From positions 1-64,000 of the forward strand of contig JAOTOM010005050.1 in assembly GCA_034440615.1 (NCBI GenBank): a stretch of 64,000 nucleotides of DNA, read 5' to 3'. Made by a program: the position numbers and the translations under genes. The DNA comes from Ashinkailepas kermadecensis. Its lineage: Eukaryota > Arthropoda > Thecostraca > Neolepadidae. Below are positions 11,720-24,070 of this stretch, piece by piece. Each line of letters begins with the position of its first letter. Within the stretch, counting starts at the first letter, position 1. The notes below the pieces were generated by a model. That model did not search any database. It saw nothing but the letters and a program-made list of their open reading frames with translations, and was not told the DNA's origin.

Positions 11720-13336
11720 GACAGGCGCCTCTCTCGCCGGTACAGGCGCCTCTCTGGCCGGTACAGGCGCCTCTCTCGCCGGTACAGGCGCCTCTCTCGC
11801 CGGTACAGGCGCCTCTCTCGCCGGTACAGGCGCCTCTGCCGGTACAGGCGCCTCTCTCGCCGGTACAGGCGCCTCTCTGCCGGTACAGGCGCCTCTCGCC
11901 GGTACAGGCGCCTCTCTCGCCGGACGGCTCTCCGCCGGTCAGGCGCCTCTCTCGCCGGTACAGGCGCCTCTCGCCGGTACAGGCGCCTCTCTCGCCGGTA
12001 CAGGCGCCTCTCTCGCCGGTACAGGCGCCTCTCTCGCCGGTACGCCGTACAGGCGCCTCTCTCGCCGGTACAGGCGCCTCTCTCGCCGGTACAGGCGCCT
12101 CTCTCGCCGGTACAGGCGCCTCTCTCGCCGGTACAGGCGCCTCTCTCGCCGGTACAGGCGCCTCTCTCGCCGGTACAGGCGCCTCTCTCGCCGGTACAGG
12201 CGCCTCTCTCGCCGGTACAGGCGCCTCTCTCGCCGGTACAGGCGCTCTCTCGCCGGTACAGGCGCCTCTCTCGCCGGTACAGGCGCCTCTCTCGCCGGTA
12301 CAGGCGCCTCTCTCGCCGGTACAGGCGCCTCTCTCGCCGGTACAGGCGCCTCTCGCCGGTACAGGCGCCTCTCTCGCCGGTACAGGCGCCTCTCTCGCCG
12401 GTACAGGCGCCTCTCTCGCCGGTACAGGCGCCTCTCTCGCCGGTACAGGCGCCTCTCTCGCCGGTACGCTGCCGGTACGGGCGCCTTCTCGCCGGTACAG
12501 GCGCCTCTCTCGCCGGTACAGGCGCCTCTCTCGCCGGTACAGGCGCCTCTCGCCGGTACAGGCGCCTTCTCGCCGGTACAGGCGCTCTCGCCGGTACAGG
12601 CGCTCTCTCGCCGGTACAGGCGCCTCTCTTCGCCGGTACAGGCGCCTCTCTCGCCGGTACAGGCGCCTCTCGCCGGTACAGGCGCCTCTCTCGCCGGTAC
12701 AGGCGCCTCTCTCGCCGGTACAGGCGCCTCTCTCGCCGGTACAGGCGCCTCTCTCGCCGGTACAGGCGCCTCTCTCGCCGGTACAGGCGCCTCTCTCGCC
12801 GGTACAGGCGCCTCTCTCGCCGGTACAGGCGCCTCTCGCCGGTACAGGCGCCTCTCGCCGGTACAGGCGCCTCTCTCGCCGGTACAGGCGCCTCTCTCGC
12901 CGGTACAGGCGCCTCTCTCGCCGGTACAGGCGCCTCTCTCGCCGGTACAGGCGCCTCTCTCGCCGGTACAGGCGCCTCTCTCGCCGGTACAGGCGCCTCT
13001 CTCGCCGGTACAGGCGCCTCTCTCGCCGGTACAGGCGCCTCTCGCCGGTACAGGCGCCTCTCTCGCCGGTACAGGCGCCTCTCTCGCCGGTACAGGCGCC
13101 TCTCTCGCCGGTACAGGCGCCTCTCTCGCCGGTACAGGCGCCTCTCTCGCCGGTACAGGCGCCTCTCGCCGGTACAGCGCCGGTACGGGCCTCTCTCGCC
13201 GGTACAGGCGCCTCTCTCGCCGGTACAGGCGCTCTCTCGCCGGTACAGGCGCCTCTCTCGCCGGTACAGGCGCCTCTCTCGCCGGTACACGCGCCTCTCT
13301 CGCCGATACAGGCGCCTCTCTCGCCGGTACAGGCGT
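11720..13336. repeat. 21-bp GC-rich minisatellite, about 75-77 units
   Basis: The unit is CTCTCTCGCCGGTACAGGCG plus one C; most copies are identical. Length variants of 17-20 bases (for example CTCGCC for CTCTCTCGCC) recur and shift phase. Because 21 is a multiple of three and the unit has no stop, long frames rich in SPVQAPL, AGTGASL or RRYRRL appear on both strands; they are artefacts. The only departures are a few degraded units near 11925-11945, 12035-12050, 12465-12485 and 13175-13190. Confidence 0.97.
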
Positions 13337-13505
13337 CTTTCCGGAGAGCGGTGTGCCTTGACAATGTAGCGGTGTGCCTTGACAATGTAGGTCCTCTGTC
13401 TCTGTCGGAGAGCGGTGTGCCTTGACAATGTAGGTCCTCCTGTCCTCCTGTCGGAGAGCGGTGTGTCTTGACAATGTAGGTCCTCCTGTCCTCCTGTCCT
13501 CCTGG
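13337..13505. repeat. Short tandem repeat following the 21-bp array
   Basis: Four imperfect copies of GAGAGCGGTGTGCCTTGACA followed by ATGTAGGTCCTCCTGTCC, with variable CCTCCTGT reiteration. It borders the 21-bp array without a gap. Confidence 0.8.
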
Positions 13506-16500
13506 GTCCTTCGGCAACCACCCTTCGTAACATGCCGGTGATTATTGGCTGCATATGCTCCTCCCTCGACAAGATAAGCGTCCTTCTGGGCAGTTGGATG
13601 CTTTGAGCATGCAGGAGCTCTCCTTGGCCAGCCGGTGTGCTCGTCACAGTCAGATGCTTTTCCGGCCATGTGATTCATCTGTTGAAAATAAAGGCGCTGT
13701 TTCCGATGGCTAGTACCCTTCGTGCAAATTTACGGACCCTCTTGGAGCACTCCAGCGCCTCTCTGGACAGCACTAGTGCAGGCACGCTTCTGGGCGCCAC
13801 TCTGCAGAACATAGACGCCCTTCTGGGCTAGGCGAGCGTCCCTCCTGATAATGTAGGCACACGCTTCGCAATATAGTGCAACAACCGGCCCATCATGACC
13901 AAATGACCATTGGGTCAGTTGGGCGCCTCTCTTGAAGGTGGAGGCACCCCTGTATAGGCCAGATGGGCATGTTACTTGGCAATATCGCTTCCCTGGTGGG
14001 GAAATATGAGCCGAAACGAAATATTTTATTACTTTAACCTCTTGGGTATAAAAGCAACCGCTGGGAGGGGGAGGGAAAAGAACCCCTCCCTGAGTGAACA
14101 TGCTAATCGAGTGGAGAGTTCATGCCGCGGTGGACGTATTCTTGTTGCAAAAAAGGCGTAAATGATCATCCAACGATAACGCAAGAGAGGCACGCAGACT
14201 GTCATGCGCGACACAACTTTGTCAGATCATTGCCCCGAATGATTCATGGATTCAAATCGGGGAAACGGGTGTCTAATTGAGCATCTATGACAAAGAAAAG
14301 CACTATTCCCAAATAATGCCTCCAGACGATAAACAAGTAAGACCATAACGCATGCTAGTAAAATAAACATCACACATTTGCAGAATTACCCGGCAAAAGC
14401 GAGGAGAGGCCAAGGAATTTACTACAGCGGGGAATTCGCTTGGCGCACCGGGCACCATTCCCCCCCCCCCACGGGAGGGGGGGGGGGGGTGGAGTGAGAG
14501 CGTCACCAACTGAAACAAATCAATGGGGTGATCTCAGACCTCAGCAGATTTTCCAGCGAGGTGACTGCATGAAAAGAGAGGAAGAAAAGAGCTTGCCGTT
14601 GATCGCTCTTGGGGCACACCGTTCCGGGATGCCCTGAGTGGTGGAGATGGCGACGACAAAGCATGCCGAAAATGAAATTGTTGGTGGGCAATAGTGACCT
14701 ACCACTGAAATTATTACATCTACGGATGCTTCGGGGAAATCTCCTGCCCAGTTCAAATGTCAAAATAGGCTCCGCTGGGTTTGCCACGTCCATTGGCGTA
14801 ATGCTGCGTGTCGGAAATGTCGGTAATGTGTCGGAAGTCGGGAGACATGTGACCCTTCCCTGCCCCTGTGGCGGAGACCCTGTGGATTTGACGCTACATG
14901 ACAGTCAGGAACGCTTCACAGTGGTGGTAGCCACGACCACATGTCGCACGGCAAGGAGCGCAGTGACACACAACTCGTGCAAATGCTAATATATGTTTAG
15001 TTTTAAGATCGCTTCCCACGTTCGTGACACGCAGTCTTCAGGTGGAATAACAGTGAAAATTGATCCAGCTTGGTGACACGCTTCGTGAGTAGGAAATAAT
15101 CCAGAGGAGTTGGATGCATGACAAGATGGACTTTAGGTAATGCCGAGACCACTGTTCCCGCGCAACAGCCCCTCCACAAATTTACGACGCGCGTTTGTCA
15201 CAAATACGTGAAGATCACGGTCACATAGGCAACAACTAGCGAAAGGAGCTGGTTATTGCCTACCAGCCAGGGAGTGAGGTTGCTGCTCGTAGTGAGAACC
15301 AATCCACATTTGAAAGTAACTACAGTATTTTACGTTATCGACAGCGAGTTGCTACAAAGTGGCCACAGGCACCTTTCAAATTGGGTGTCCATGATGGGTG
15401 TCATGCATAATAGCTACTACTAACTTATGGAAGTACACGTTCCTCGGAAAGAAAGAAAACTCCGTCCAGAAATTCAGCGTGCATGATGATTTCACAGTGG
15501 AACCTCATCAATACCATTTCAACATTTCTGGACATTGCACCATGTTTTGTTCACCGTTCATTCGGGGGCGGTTTCGTGTGGACATTCGTCGGCACAGGCC
15601 GTAAGTGCAGACCACCAAAGGCACTGCCACTGCCAACTCGTGAGATATAAAGCCCCAGCTCTTAACATGGGACAATTTTTCCGAGTTTTTTGTTTGTTTT
15701 GCTCAGTAGTAGATCATCGAAGGGTCAACAAAATGTTCATGTTTTAATTGAGACAATTCGAAAATCAAGATTATAAAAAGGTTACTTCTTATGGAAATTT
15801 CTTTGTTCTATTTCAGTGTAGACCTCGCACAGTCCGGCGTGTTTAACTACTAATTAACTACTAATTAACTACTAATTAACTACTCTGGTGCTGCTGTTCA
15901 GCTCTGAGCCCAATCTCACACACTGACTCTTTAGATTCCCGTGTTGGCACGCCGACTTGCGTGCAGCTGAACATGCATGTGGTACTTAATTGTGACTGAA
16001 GCCTCCTTTCAAGTGATACAGGCTATTTGATCTCAGCCTATGTCATTGACTTTTTACATATCTTAAACCAGAATTCGCATGGCGTGCTAATTATCATTTG
16101 CTGCATGAATAATTAATCAAAATTCAAGTTTCTCTTTCAATACGGCAAAAAAAGCGGAGACTGACCTAACCTCAGGTCAGTAACATTGACGATGCTTAAA
16201 ATATTGTGACAGCAGCGTGGTTCGTATTGATGAAGGAACACCATGGTGTGAGTTTGGCGCTGATATGCCACAGCTACTCCGAATGACGGCACTTCACACA
16301 TTTTGAAACATTACTCTCTTTGATCGCTTTCAGGCCCATGACCTTCGATGGTCGCAACCAGAAATGCGTACGATATGTAAAACCGATGCATAAAGTATGG
16401 AACGCTCACTTGACCTGTGTCCCGGAAAAACCCGAGGGGTGGGTGGCTCTCGAGAGCCCCCCCCCCGCCCCTCCGCCACTATGTCTACTTCTCTCCGGTT

Positions 16501-17050
16501 CCGAACAAGCCCGGTCGCAGGCCCACGTGAGAGTCGGCCAGTGCGTTCCCCTCGTCCCCAACACTCTTTGCTTTGGTCGCCACTATGCGGATTAGCGGTA
16601 TTCCACAAAGGGTCGTCAGGTCACCATTCGTCATGTGTCAGCAGGTCACTAAACCGACCTCTGTCAGCCCTCAGGACACAATTCTCCGACAGGAGCGGCA
16701 CCTAACACACCAAGAGGATCCGGCAGCGAGTGGGTTAGGACGCAACGACGATCGCCAACAGATGCTCCTGAAGTGCATTACGTAATAATATACAAAATCT
16801 ATGGGAGCACAACAAATACATATATGCACAACTAGACCCACAAGGGGCACAAACAAGGGCCATGAGGAGAGTCCACAATCATCTAGCTTGTCTATTTGTT
16901 TCATTTAGTTATCAATATAAAGCAACTTCAGCGGTCATACGGAGGAAGGGTGCTCCACTGGCCATTGCCTGGCAACGCCAGCCGATCGTGGTTGTATCGG
17001 CCGGACACCCGGCGACACGAGCCTTTCATTCCGGCGGCGCCAACATTGGC
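13506..17050. other. Intronic sequence; minor repeats, no gene recognised
   Basis: A plus-strand TATAAAAGC at about 14046-14054 is a good TATA match but leads to no recognisable gene. A C/G hairpin (runs of C then G around ACGGGA) lies at 14461-14491. An 11-bp repeat of TTAACTACTAA occurs four times at 15844-15890. The remaining open frames are short and match nothing. Confidence 0.5.
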
Positions 17051-17054
17051 TCAC

Positions 17055-17128
17055 CTGGTCAGACATTGTGACAGTTTACGTCTGGCGGCCGTCCTCCTCT
17101 GCACCTCCTCCCAAAACTCCAGGTCCAT
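17055..17128 (-). CDS. Noct: Candidate alternative first coding exon of nocturnin
   Basis: Inside nocturnin intron 1, same strand, a short frame starts at a good-context ATG (17128, GGCATGG) and encodes MDLEFWEEVQRRTAARRKLS plus QCLT. It ends at a strong donor, CCAG|GTGAGC (17055/17054), in phase 2. That is the phase exon 2 requires, so splicing to 6892 would give ...QCLTR-MGSFTSAPK. The sequence upstream on the minus strand (17130-17360) is CpG-rich with no clear TATA box, and a 30-bp minisatellite begins just beyond. The frame is also open upstream to an ATG-like start at about 17263, so a longer product is possible. Drosophila curled is known to use alternative starts; use here is inferred. 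It could instead be a chance open frame with a chance donor. Confidence 0.45.
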
Positions 17129-17370
17129 GCCGGCGCCGGCTGGGGGGATCGGCGCGGTGCGACACGAGCAGCACCGTGACCGACGTGCGTGTCGCGCTGC
17201 TCCGGCGGCCGACGACCTGCTCCGGCCGCTCACGCCGGGCAGCGTGGCGTCGGACACACGCAAGTCGTCACCCCACGGACGGCGACACCCGCCAATTCAG
17301 TCGACAGCCGACAATAATGGCGGACAGCAGCGTCCCAGTGCTTCCCGTGCACACACCGGCGGGCCGAGGT

Positions 17371-17760
17371 CGGAGTCAGAGACCAGACAGCAGCCGAGAT
17401 CGGAGTCAGAGACTGGACGGCAGCCGGAGTCGGAGTCAGAGACTGGACGGCAGCCGGAGTCGGAGTCAGAGACTGGACGGCAGCCGAGGTCGGAGTCAGA
17501 GACTGGACGGCAGCCGAGGTCGGAGTCACAGACTGGACACTAGCCGAGGTCGGAGTCACAGACTGGACAGTAGCCGAGGTCGGAGTCACAGACTGGACAG
17601 TAGCCGAGGTCGGAGTCACAGACTGGACAGTAGCCGAGGTCGGAGTCACAGACTGGACAGTAGCCGAGGTCGGAGTCACAGACTGGACAGTAGCCGAGGT
17701 CGGAGTCACAGACTGGATAGTAGCCGTGGTCGGAGTCAAAGACTGGACAGCAGCGGACAG
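17371..17760. repeat. 30-bp minisatellite, about 13 units
   Basis: The unit is CGGAGTCACAGACTGGACAG plus TAGCCGAGGT, with early units carrying CAGCCG and GAGAC variants. Thirty is a multiple of three, so 10-residue peptide repeats appear in frames on both strands. On the minus strand, nocturnin's strand, it lies immediately upstream of the CpG-rich stretch leading to the alternative first exon at 17128. Confidence 0.95.
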
Positions 17761-19565
17761 CAGCCCACGGCCGACTGCGCGGGGGTGTGGTGAGGCCAGC
17801 CCGGTATGCTCTCCGACCCCCGCGGAGAGAGGCTGCCCCCGACGGCGGGTCAACACGCGTGCAGGCGGTGACACGCAGTGCGAATGGCCACCCCAAACTG
17901 GGGGTCAGGGCACGGCCGATTGTGTGTGGATGCAGTGATCGGGTGGTTCCGATACGGGTCGCCAGCGAACGCCACCCCATCAGCTCTGTTTTGACACTGG
18001 CTGAATGGTCGGAAGTGGCCGTATTGTTTGTATTCGAAGACCGTGGCATGGTTACAAAGGTCACTGGGCATTGTAAGGGCAGAGTAGTGATTTGGGTGCA
18101 GTCAGTCTTCATCACAGCCGAAGACGCTCCCCGCAACGTTCCCGCCCTTTGAATGTGTCACGAATAATCGAATGGCATCATCTGATTACACGATCCAATC
18201 CGATCACGAAATGAGCACGATGATCGAATGTGATCATGGTGGGCGCAGGCGTTGGGAGTATCTAAGCGTTCCCAAGGGGAAGGGATTCAGTGCCTCCACG
18301 GCTGGTGCTTTTAATTTGCCCAATATGTAATCTCCGATAAAGATAAGCGCGATCAAAGCCCACATTTGGACGACCTAATCAACACGCCCAGTTCCGGATG
18401 CACCTCATCTTTACCACGTCGGCAGAAATCGCATTGATTTCCCATTCAATGTTCAACAAAATAACAGCACCTTACAGTTAAAATTGAACCAAGTATCAGT
18501 ATGCTATTTACAACAGCAAACATAGATAATCATCAACACAACGTGATAGGAGAGCTATAGGCTTTAGAACGCACTTGAAATCCTGCTTGGCTTTTGCCAG
18601 CGCACATTTTGCTACCTTCCCCAGTGCAGGCGTTATTGCCTTTCAAAACGGAGAGTGGGAACAAAGGCGAGCGCATTGCTTGTAAAAAGAAATTGCATAC
18701 AAAATATATAGATGCACAATGTTCTTTCCGGATCATTGGATGACCTTCCACGCCAGGTCAAAGATCCGATGCTTACAATATCAGCGATGCCTAAATTCTA
18801 CTGCAGAATCTAGCCAAATTATAGGTGATATACACTTCAAGGATTCATCCCAATGCTTCGTAGCTTCTTACAATCTTAACAACATCCCACAATGCCAAGT
18901 TTGTTTTCATAGCGGCTGTGACCCCGGGCGGCTAAGTTAATGAAGCCATGGATGATCAGTGTTGCCATGGATGATCAGTGTTGCCCAAAACCGGCATTGG
19001 TAATGGCACTGCGGTAAATGAGCGATTAATGTGAATCCAGATACTAAAATAACTCGCTTATAGTGCTGTTTTTTATATACTTTTAAGGGGCGAGTGCCTC
19101 CTCAATGTTGGCTTTGCCCCCCCCAATAATTTTAACTTTTAACATGGGACCCTATGCAGTGTGCCCCGAATCCATTTGGGCCTGCCCATTGCCTTCATGT
19201 ATTTTGCCCCCAATTATTTTCAGAATTCGATACATGTGCTCGCATATATCCGCTAACATAAGTGACGTTTTCTAAGCTCAACATTCTCAATGATCGCAAA
19301 GAACATTGTGGAGTCCAAAGACATGTGGTAACATGTTAGTCAAGTCCTCAATCATAAGGTATCCAAAAACACTGAAAATTACACTTGGGGTCGCTACGCA
19401 ACGCCAAAGTGCGAACATCCGCGATTTCTGTTGTAAAATACGACGATGGTGTTCCATCTTATGGCGTAATAGTTCCATGAACTGATACCATCTGACAATC
19501 GTTGTTTCCAAAGGTTGCGGAAAGGCAACACTGAGCGGAGTTCGCCGAGCGGTTCTGAAATGGCC
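17761..19565. other. Intronic sequence, no gene recognised
   Basis: 17761-17960 is GC-rich with open frames on both strands that are not protein-like. A direct duplication of about 22 bases (GCCATGGATGATCAGTGTTG) occurs at 18945-18987. 18170-18240 is rich in GATC/CGAT words. Nothing else is supportable. Confidence 0.45.
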
Positions 19566-19735
19566 TCATCATCATCATCTTTACGACGGTCATTTTACGA
19601 CGCATTCGATGGCTGGGCCATCTAGTTTCGTCAGCCCGATTGGTCGAGAGTGGACCCGGTAATCTCGCCGGTTGAGGGATTAGAACCCACGACCTTATGC
19701 TCAAGAGTCAAACACCCTACCGACAGAGCCGAGGA
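19566..19735 (-). mobile_element. Lys-tRNA-headed SINE
   Basis: Reading the minus strand, GGCTCTGTCGGTAGGGTG (A box region, about 19730-19713), then ACTCTTGAGCATAAGGTCG, then a B box GTGGGTTCTAATCCCTCA (about 19690-19673) follow the layout of a tRNA-Lys gene. The B box has one change from GGTTCGAnTCC. The body continues past the tRNA part through GACCAATCGGGCTGACG and ends in a (GAT)n tail at 19567-19580. I could not define a target-site duplication. This family differs from the SINE at 5006 and 47547. Confidence 0.75.
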
Positions 19736-19796
19736 AACTTTGTCTGCTGCGATATTGTTCAAATGTATACACCTGCACTAACGGCGATCACTTTCT

Positions 19797-19978
19797 AGTA
19801 GTAGTAGTAGCAAACTTCCTGATTGAGAGCACACTTGCTGATAGAGTAGCACACTTTTTGATAGAGTAGCACACTTTCTGATGGAGTAGCACACTTTCTT
19901 ATAGAGTAGCATACTTTCTGATAAAGTAGCACATTGGGAGTAGCACACAGCCGGAGCAGCACACTGCCGAAGCAGCAC
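19797..19978. repeat. 22-bp minisatellite, left flank of the inserted element
   Basis: Units such as GAGTAGCACACTTTCTGATA repeat about seven times and shade into GAGCAGCACACTGCCGAA near 19950. The shared word AGTAGCACA links this block with the 16-bp array that resumes at 20413. Confidence 0.85.
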
Positions 19979-20412
19979 CCCAGTGAACATGCCGACAGCG
20001 GCCCGACGTCGGCCCGATGCTCGGCCCTACGTTGGGACGATGTCGGAACGCTAGCGGCCCGTTGTCGGCTGGGGAGTGGAATGTCCGTCCATACCGACAC
20101 GCAGCCGACACTCAGCCGACATGTAGCCGACATGGGGCCGATGTCGGAAAGATGTCGCGCTGCTGTTGGGACACTAGCGGCTTGGCCAGTTGTCGGCCAC
20201 CAAGTTGTCGGCTTGGGAGTGAAATGTTGGACAACGGCCCGACGTCGGCTGGCCGCTATCGATTTGTCGAACTCAACCAGACATATTTTATATTCCAGGT
20301 CAGTTTGCCGATGTCGGGCCAACAGCGGCCCGATGTTTGTGTGCCGCTTACGAGATGCCGAGCTCGCCCCGACACATGCCGACAGCGGGCCGACATCGGC
20401 ATGTTTACTGGG
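19979..20412. mobile_element. 434-bp inverted-repeat (foldback/MITE-like) element in a minisatellite
   Basis: The left end CCCAGTGAACATGCCGACAG and the right end read inward, CCCAGTAAACATGCCGATGT, form inverted repeats that continue for about 35 bases through GTCGGC words. The interior is full of the near-palindromic words CCGACGTCGG and GCCGACA. Both flanks are units of the same tandem array (AGCAC on the left, ACACTGCC on the right), which would fit a 2-bp AC duplication, although the repetitive target makes this uncertain. No transposase is encoded. Superfamily unknown. Confidence 0.7.
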
Positions 20413-21352
20413 ACACTGCCGGAGTAGCACATTGTCGGAGTAGTACACTGTTGGAGTAGCACACTGTTGGAGTAGTACAATGTCGGAGTAGTACAATGTC
20501 GGAGTAGCACAATGTCGTAGTAGCACAATGTTGGAGTAGCACAATGTTGGAGTAGCACAATGTTGGAGTAGCACAATGTCGGAGTAGCATAATGCCGGAG
20601 TAGCACAATGCCGGAGTAGCACAATGCCGGAGTAGCACACTGCTGGAGTAGCACAATGTTGGAGTAGCACAATGTCGGAGTAGCACAATGTTGGATTAGC
20701 ACAATGTTGGATTAACACAATGTTGCATTAGCACAATGTTGGATTAGCACAATGTTGGATTAGCACAATGTCGGGGTAGCACAATGTTGTAGTAGCCAGT
20801 GTCAGAGTAGCACACTGTCGGGGTAGCACACTATCGGAGTATCACAATGTCGGAGTAGCACACTGTCGAAGTAGCACAATGTCGGAGTAGCACACTGTCG
20901 TAGTAGCACCATGTCGGAGTAGCACAATGTCGGAGTATCACAATGCCGGAGTATCACAATGTCGGAGTATCACAATGTCGGAGTATCACAATGTCGGAGT
21001 ATCACACTGTCGGAGTCGCACAATGTCGGAGTAGCACACTATATGAGTAGCACACTGTCAGAATAGCACACTGTCGGAGTAGCACAATGTCGGAGTAGCA
21101 CAATGTCGGAGTAGCACAATGTCGGAGTAGCACACTGTTTGAGTAGCACAATGTCGGAGTAGCACAATGTCGAAGTAGCACAATGTCGGAATATCACAAT
21201 GTCGGAGTAGCATAATGTATGAGTAATACAATGGCGGAGTAGCACAATGTCGGAGTAGCACAATGTTTGAGTAGCACACTGTCGGAGTAGCACAATGTCG
21301 GAGTAGCACAATGTCGGAGTAGCACAATGCCGGAGTAGCACAATGTCGGAGT
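20413..21352. repeat. 16-bp minisatellite, about 55-60 units
   Basis: The consensus unit is CGGAGTAGCACAATGT, with variants in the last half (CACTGT, CACTGC, ATAATGT). Three units give 48 bases without a stop on the minus strand, which explains the long frames of 16-residue repeats (HCATPTLCYS). Non-coding. Confidence 0.95.
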
Positions 21353-24070
21353 TTCAATAAGCGCTAGTCCGAGCGGCGTCCAGCTCAACCCGTTATTTTA
21401 TTAACTTTTCCCGGCTCTCTGCAGACAAGAGTCGCAAAATAATTCATCTCAAAAGTTTCCCATCCGAAGCAAACAATCTTTGACGTTCCATATTACGTGA
21501 CATACATGAGTCAAGTGTTTAATTAGACTTTGACCGGTTGTAACAGCTTAGTTATCATAATTTAACTTACGACCAGCTGGGTAGGAGTCGTCCCCCTATT
21601 CTTCTGTGTGGGAGCCCCACCATGATTTTTCCTGTCATTTGGCTCGAAAAATAACGGCCAGGGCGATGGACTTTCAGCGACTTCCAATAAACATCTGAAG
21701 TATCTTGTAGCGAAATGGCATGCAAAGTGCAGCTCCAGTGAACTATTAACAACGAAATGCTATTTTTCAAATCGTGCCATACTAACGTGAAAAATACCGT
21801 ACAAAGTGAACCACACGCGGAGACGTAGATGCCACTTTCAAGTAACACTCATCATTTTCAAGTGCTCCTGCATGTAGTGACTTCGTTTATCGTGCGAGTG
21901 TTATTTTAAATGTGATGCAGTTAGAATGCGGCATTAATATGGTTAATATGGACCTGCGTCGCGGAATGTGATCCGCGCGGCCCGCTTGGTGAAATACATA
22001 ATGCGCTGTCTCTTCAACCTAGCAATGTTTCTTGGTGGTAAGAATGATTCGGTGTTTGTGTTTTGTTTATGTAAGAACACTTTCGTCCATACACGCGATC
22101 TGATATGGCCAATTTCTAGCCTATTCGCATGCATTGGATGCAGAATATATACCGTTTGGTCAAATTGGCAACACAGAAATACATTGATATTTGGTGATGC
22201 ATTTGGTTCTGATATGATATAACTCTAGCTAAGTAGATGCCTTACGTTTGGAAACATTCTACTACTTCGCATATATGTATGTGCGAATTGTTGGAATTAA
22301 CTTTGATACACATCGCATGGACCCAAGCAGATACTTCAAAGTTTTCGAATGTATTTCTCTTGACACGCGCCCTGGAGGCTCTCTGAAAATTACGCGCACT
22401 GGAGGAGGGGACGGATTCCGCCCCCCCCCCCCTAAGATCTCGGCTCCTAGTCAAGCTAGAGTAACGAAATTTTCAGTGTACATGGGTAAGTAAACTTTAT
22501 TGTATGCAAATCTCATGACCTTAGGTCAATATCTTCAAGGTTAAATGAGGTCAAATATGTTACAATCGCTTGTTTGGCGTGGTTTGGCTTGACATTGTTA
22601 TCCATCACTGAGATTGTGTTTAAATGCTCAAAATGGGCTTCAATGATGCTTTAGACATGGAAAATGATGCAATACAGATGGTAGATGGGGCATTTGATCT
22701 CAGGTAATATATATATATACATCAGCACTTTATCAGGTCAGTTACCTGTTCCAGTTACCGGAACCGGGCCGCCCGCCCGACTGCTCCGTCAGGCAGCTCG
22801 GCGCAATCGGCTTCGCGAAGAAAGGAGTGAAATACATGAATAAAGTATGGATACGCTTAGGTGCACAATGACAAACAGTAGTTCTCAGAATGTGTAGGAA
22901 GTAACATGCAAAGCGACATCAATCGCATGACAGTCATTTGCATTCATGACAACATTCCAGTTGACCAAGTTTGGTTCCATTAAACTGTCATGAACTTGAC
23001 CTGATTTGACCTCGGTGACCTAACATGACCTTGAAACTATATAGCATATCAATATACATCAAACAAGTCGCTAGTGTTGCCCTTTTCCCAATATACCGGA
23101 AGCACATCAGCGTCGATTTTTGTAGTCTGTCGCTACGAAATGTTTTGACTTTAACGGCCCCTAACTCGAAAAAAAATTTCGGCCGATTTCCATTTGCTTT
23201 AAACGACGCGCCGATCATTTCTAAGCAGGTACGCAAAAATGGTGTATATCGACCGGTAAAATCTGGAGATATGTACGAAAAACTGGAGGGGTGGGCGGAT
23301 TTCCCCCCCCCTCGAGTGCGCGTGTTAAGCTGGTTGGTGGTCTTCTATACATTTGAAGGTCGCGCAGCTTTATGCCTAGCAGAACTCCACGAAAGCTCAA
23401 GACAGCATGAGCGCAAGCTCACACGACTGCATATCAAACACTCATGCACAGTTCACTCATACACCGCATGCGAACAGCATCTTGTGGCATGCACATGCGT
23501 AATGTGTCGTATAGTGAAGCGCAATCCGACTAAATGCACCGAACACACAGCTAAAACCTAACAACAGTTCATTGACACACGTTCGCCGCCCCGGAAGCGT
23601 CTCGAGGAGGTGATGTTCCGTCCGGTGGTGTACGGGGCGTCCGGTGGTGGGTAGGACGTCCGGTGGAATGTATCAATAACAGCGAACACAGCGCGCTTCG
23701 TTGCTGATTAATGTCGCCATTGCTTGGAGTGACGAGGAGCAAAGCCTATCAATATACTTCGGCGATGGCAATGATATTCAAAATGCTTTGAACAAAAAAC
23801 TTTTCTTGCTATAATGAGCATCATATAATTAATGGGCATGCGTCTGCTCATTTTTTTGCCTTTACCAAATATCATACAACGCAAATATCAAATTGAATTA
23901 TAGCGCACTCCTGGTCTCGACACCGCGGTAGACGCGGAAGGGCAGGGGCACGTGGCCCCCAACACTTGGTAAAGTTGAACATTACGGCTCTGGCTTTGCG
24001 TGGAAAAAATCGATCTATAATCCATCTCGTCCCCACTATTCCCAAATCTGTTGCGATGCCAATGTACACT
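21353..24070. other. Intronic sequence, no gene recognised
   Basis: Short open frames, a C run at 22421-22433, a short TA tract at 22709-22719 and a triple CGTCCGGTGG word at 23610-23665. No domain is recognised. Confidence 0.45.

Noticed and set aside
11515..13678. Open frames of 580-650 codons on both strands
   Set aside because: They lie over a 21-bp tandem repeat whose period is a multiple of three and whose unit has no stop in most frames; several frames on both strands are equally open.
14046..14090. Promoter with TATAAAAGC on the plus strand
   Set aside because: A good TATA word alone; no initiator, no downstream gene, and it lies antisense inside a repeat-rich intron.
17068..17793. 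Plus-strand protein with Ser/Arg-rich repeats (SRGRSHRLDS)
   Set aside because: The repeat part is the 30-bp minisatellite, open in frames on both strands. The upstream part is GC-rich sequence without a recognised domain, and the better-supported signal there is the minus-strand exon and donor.
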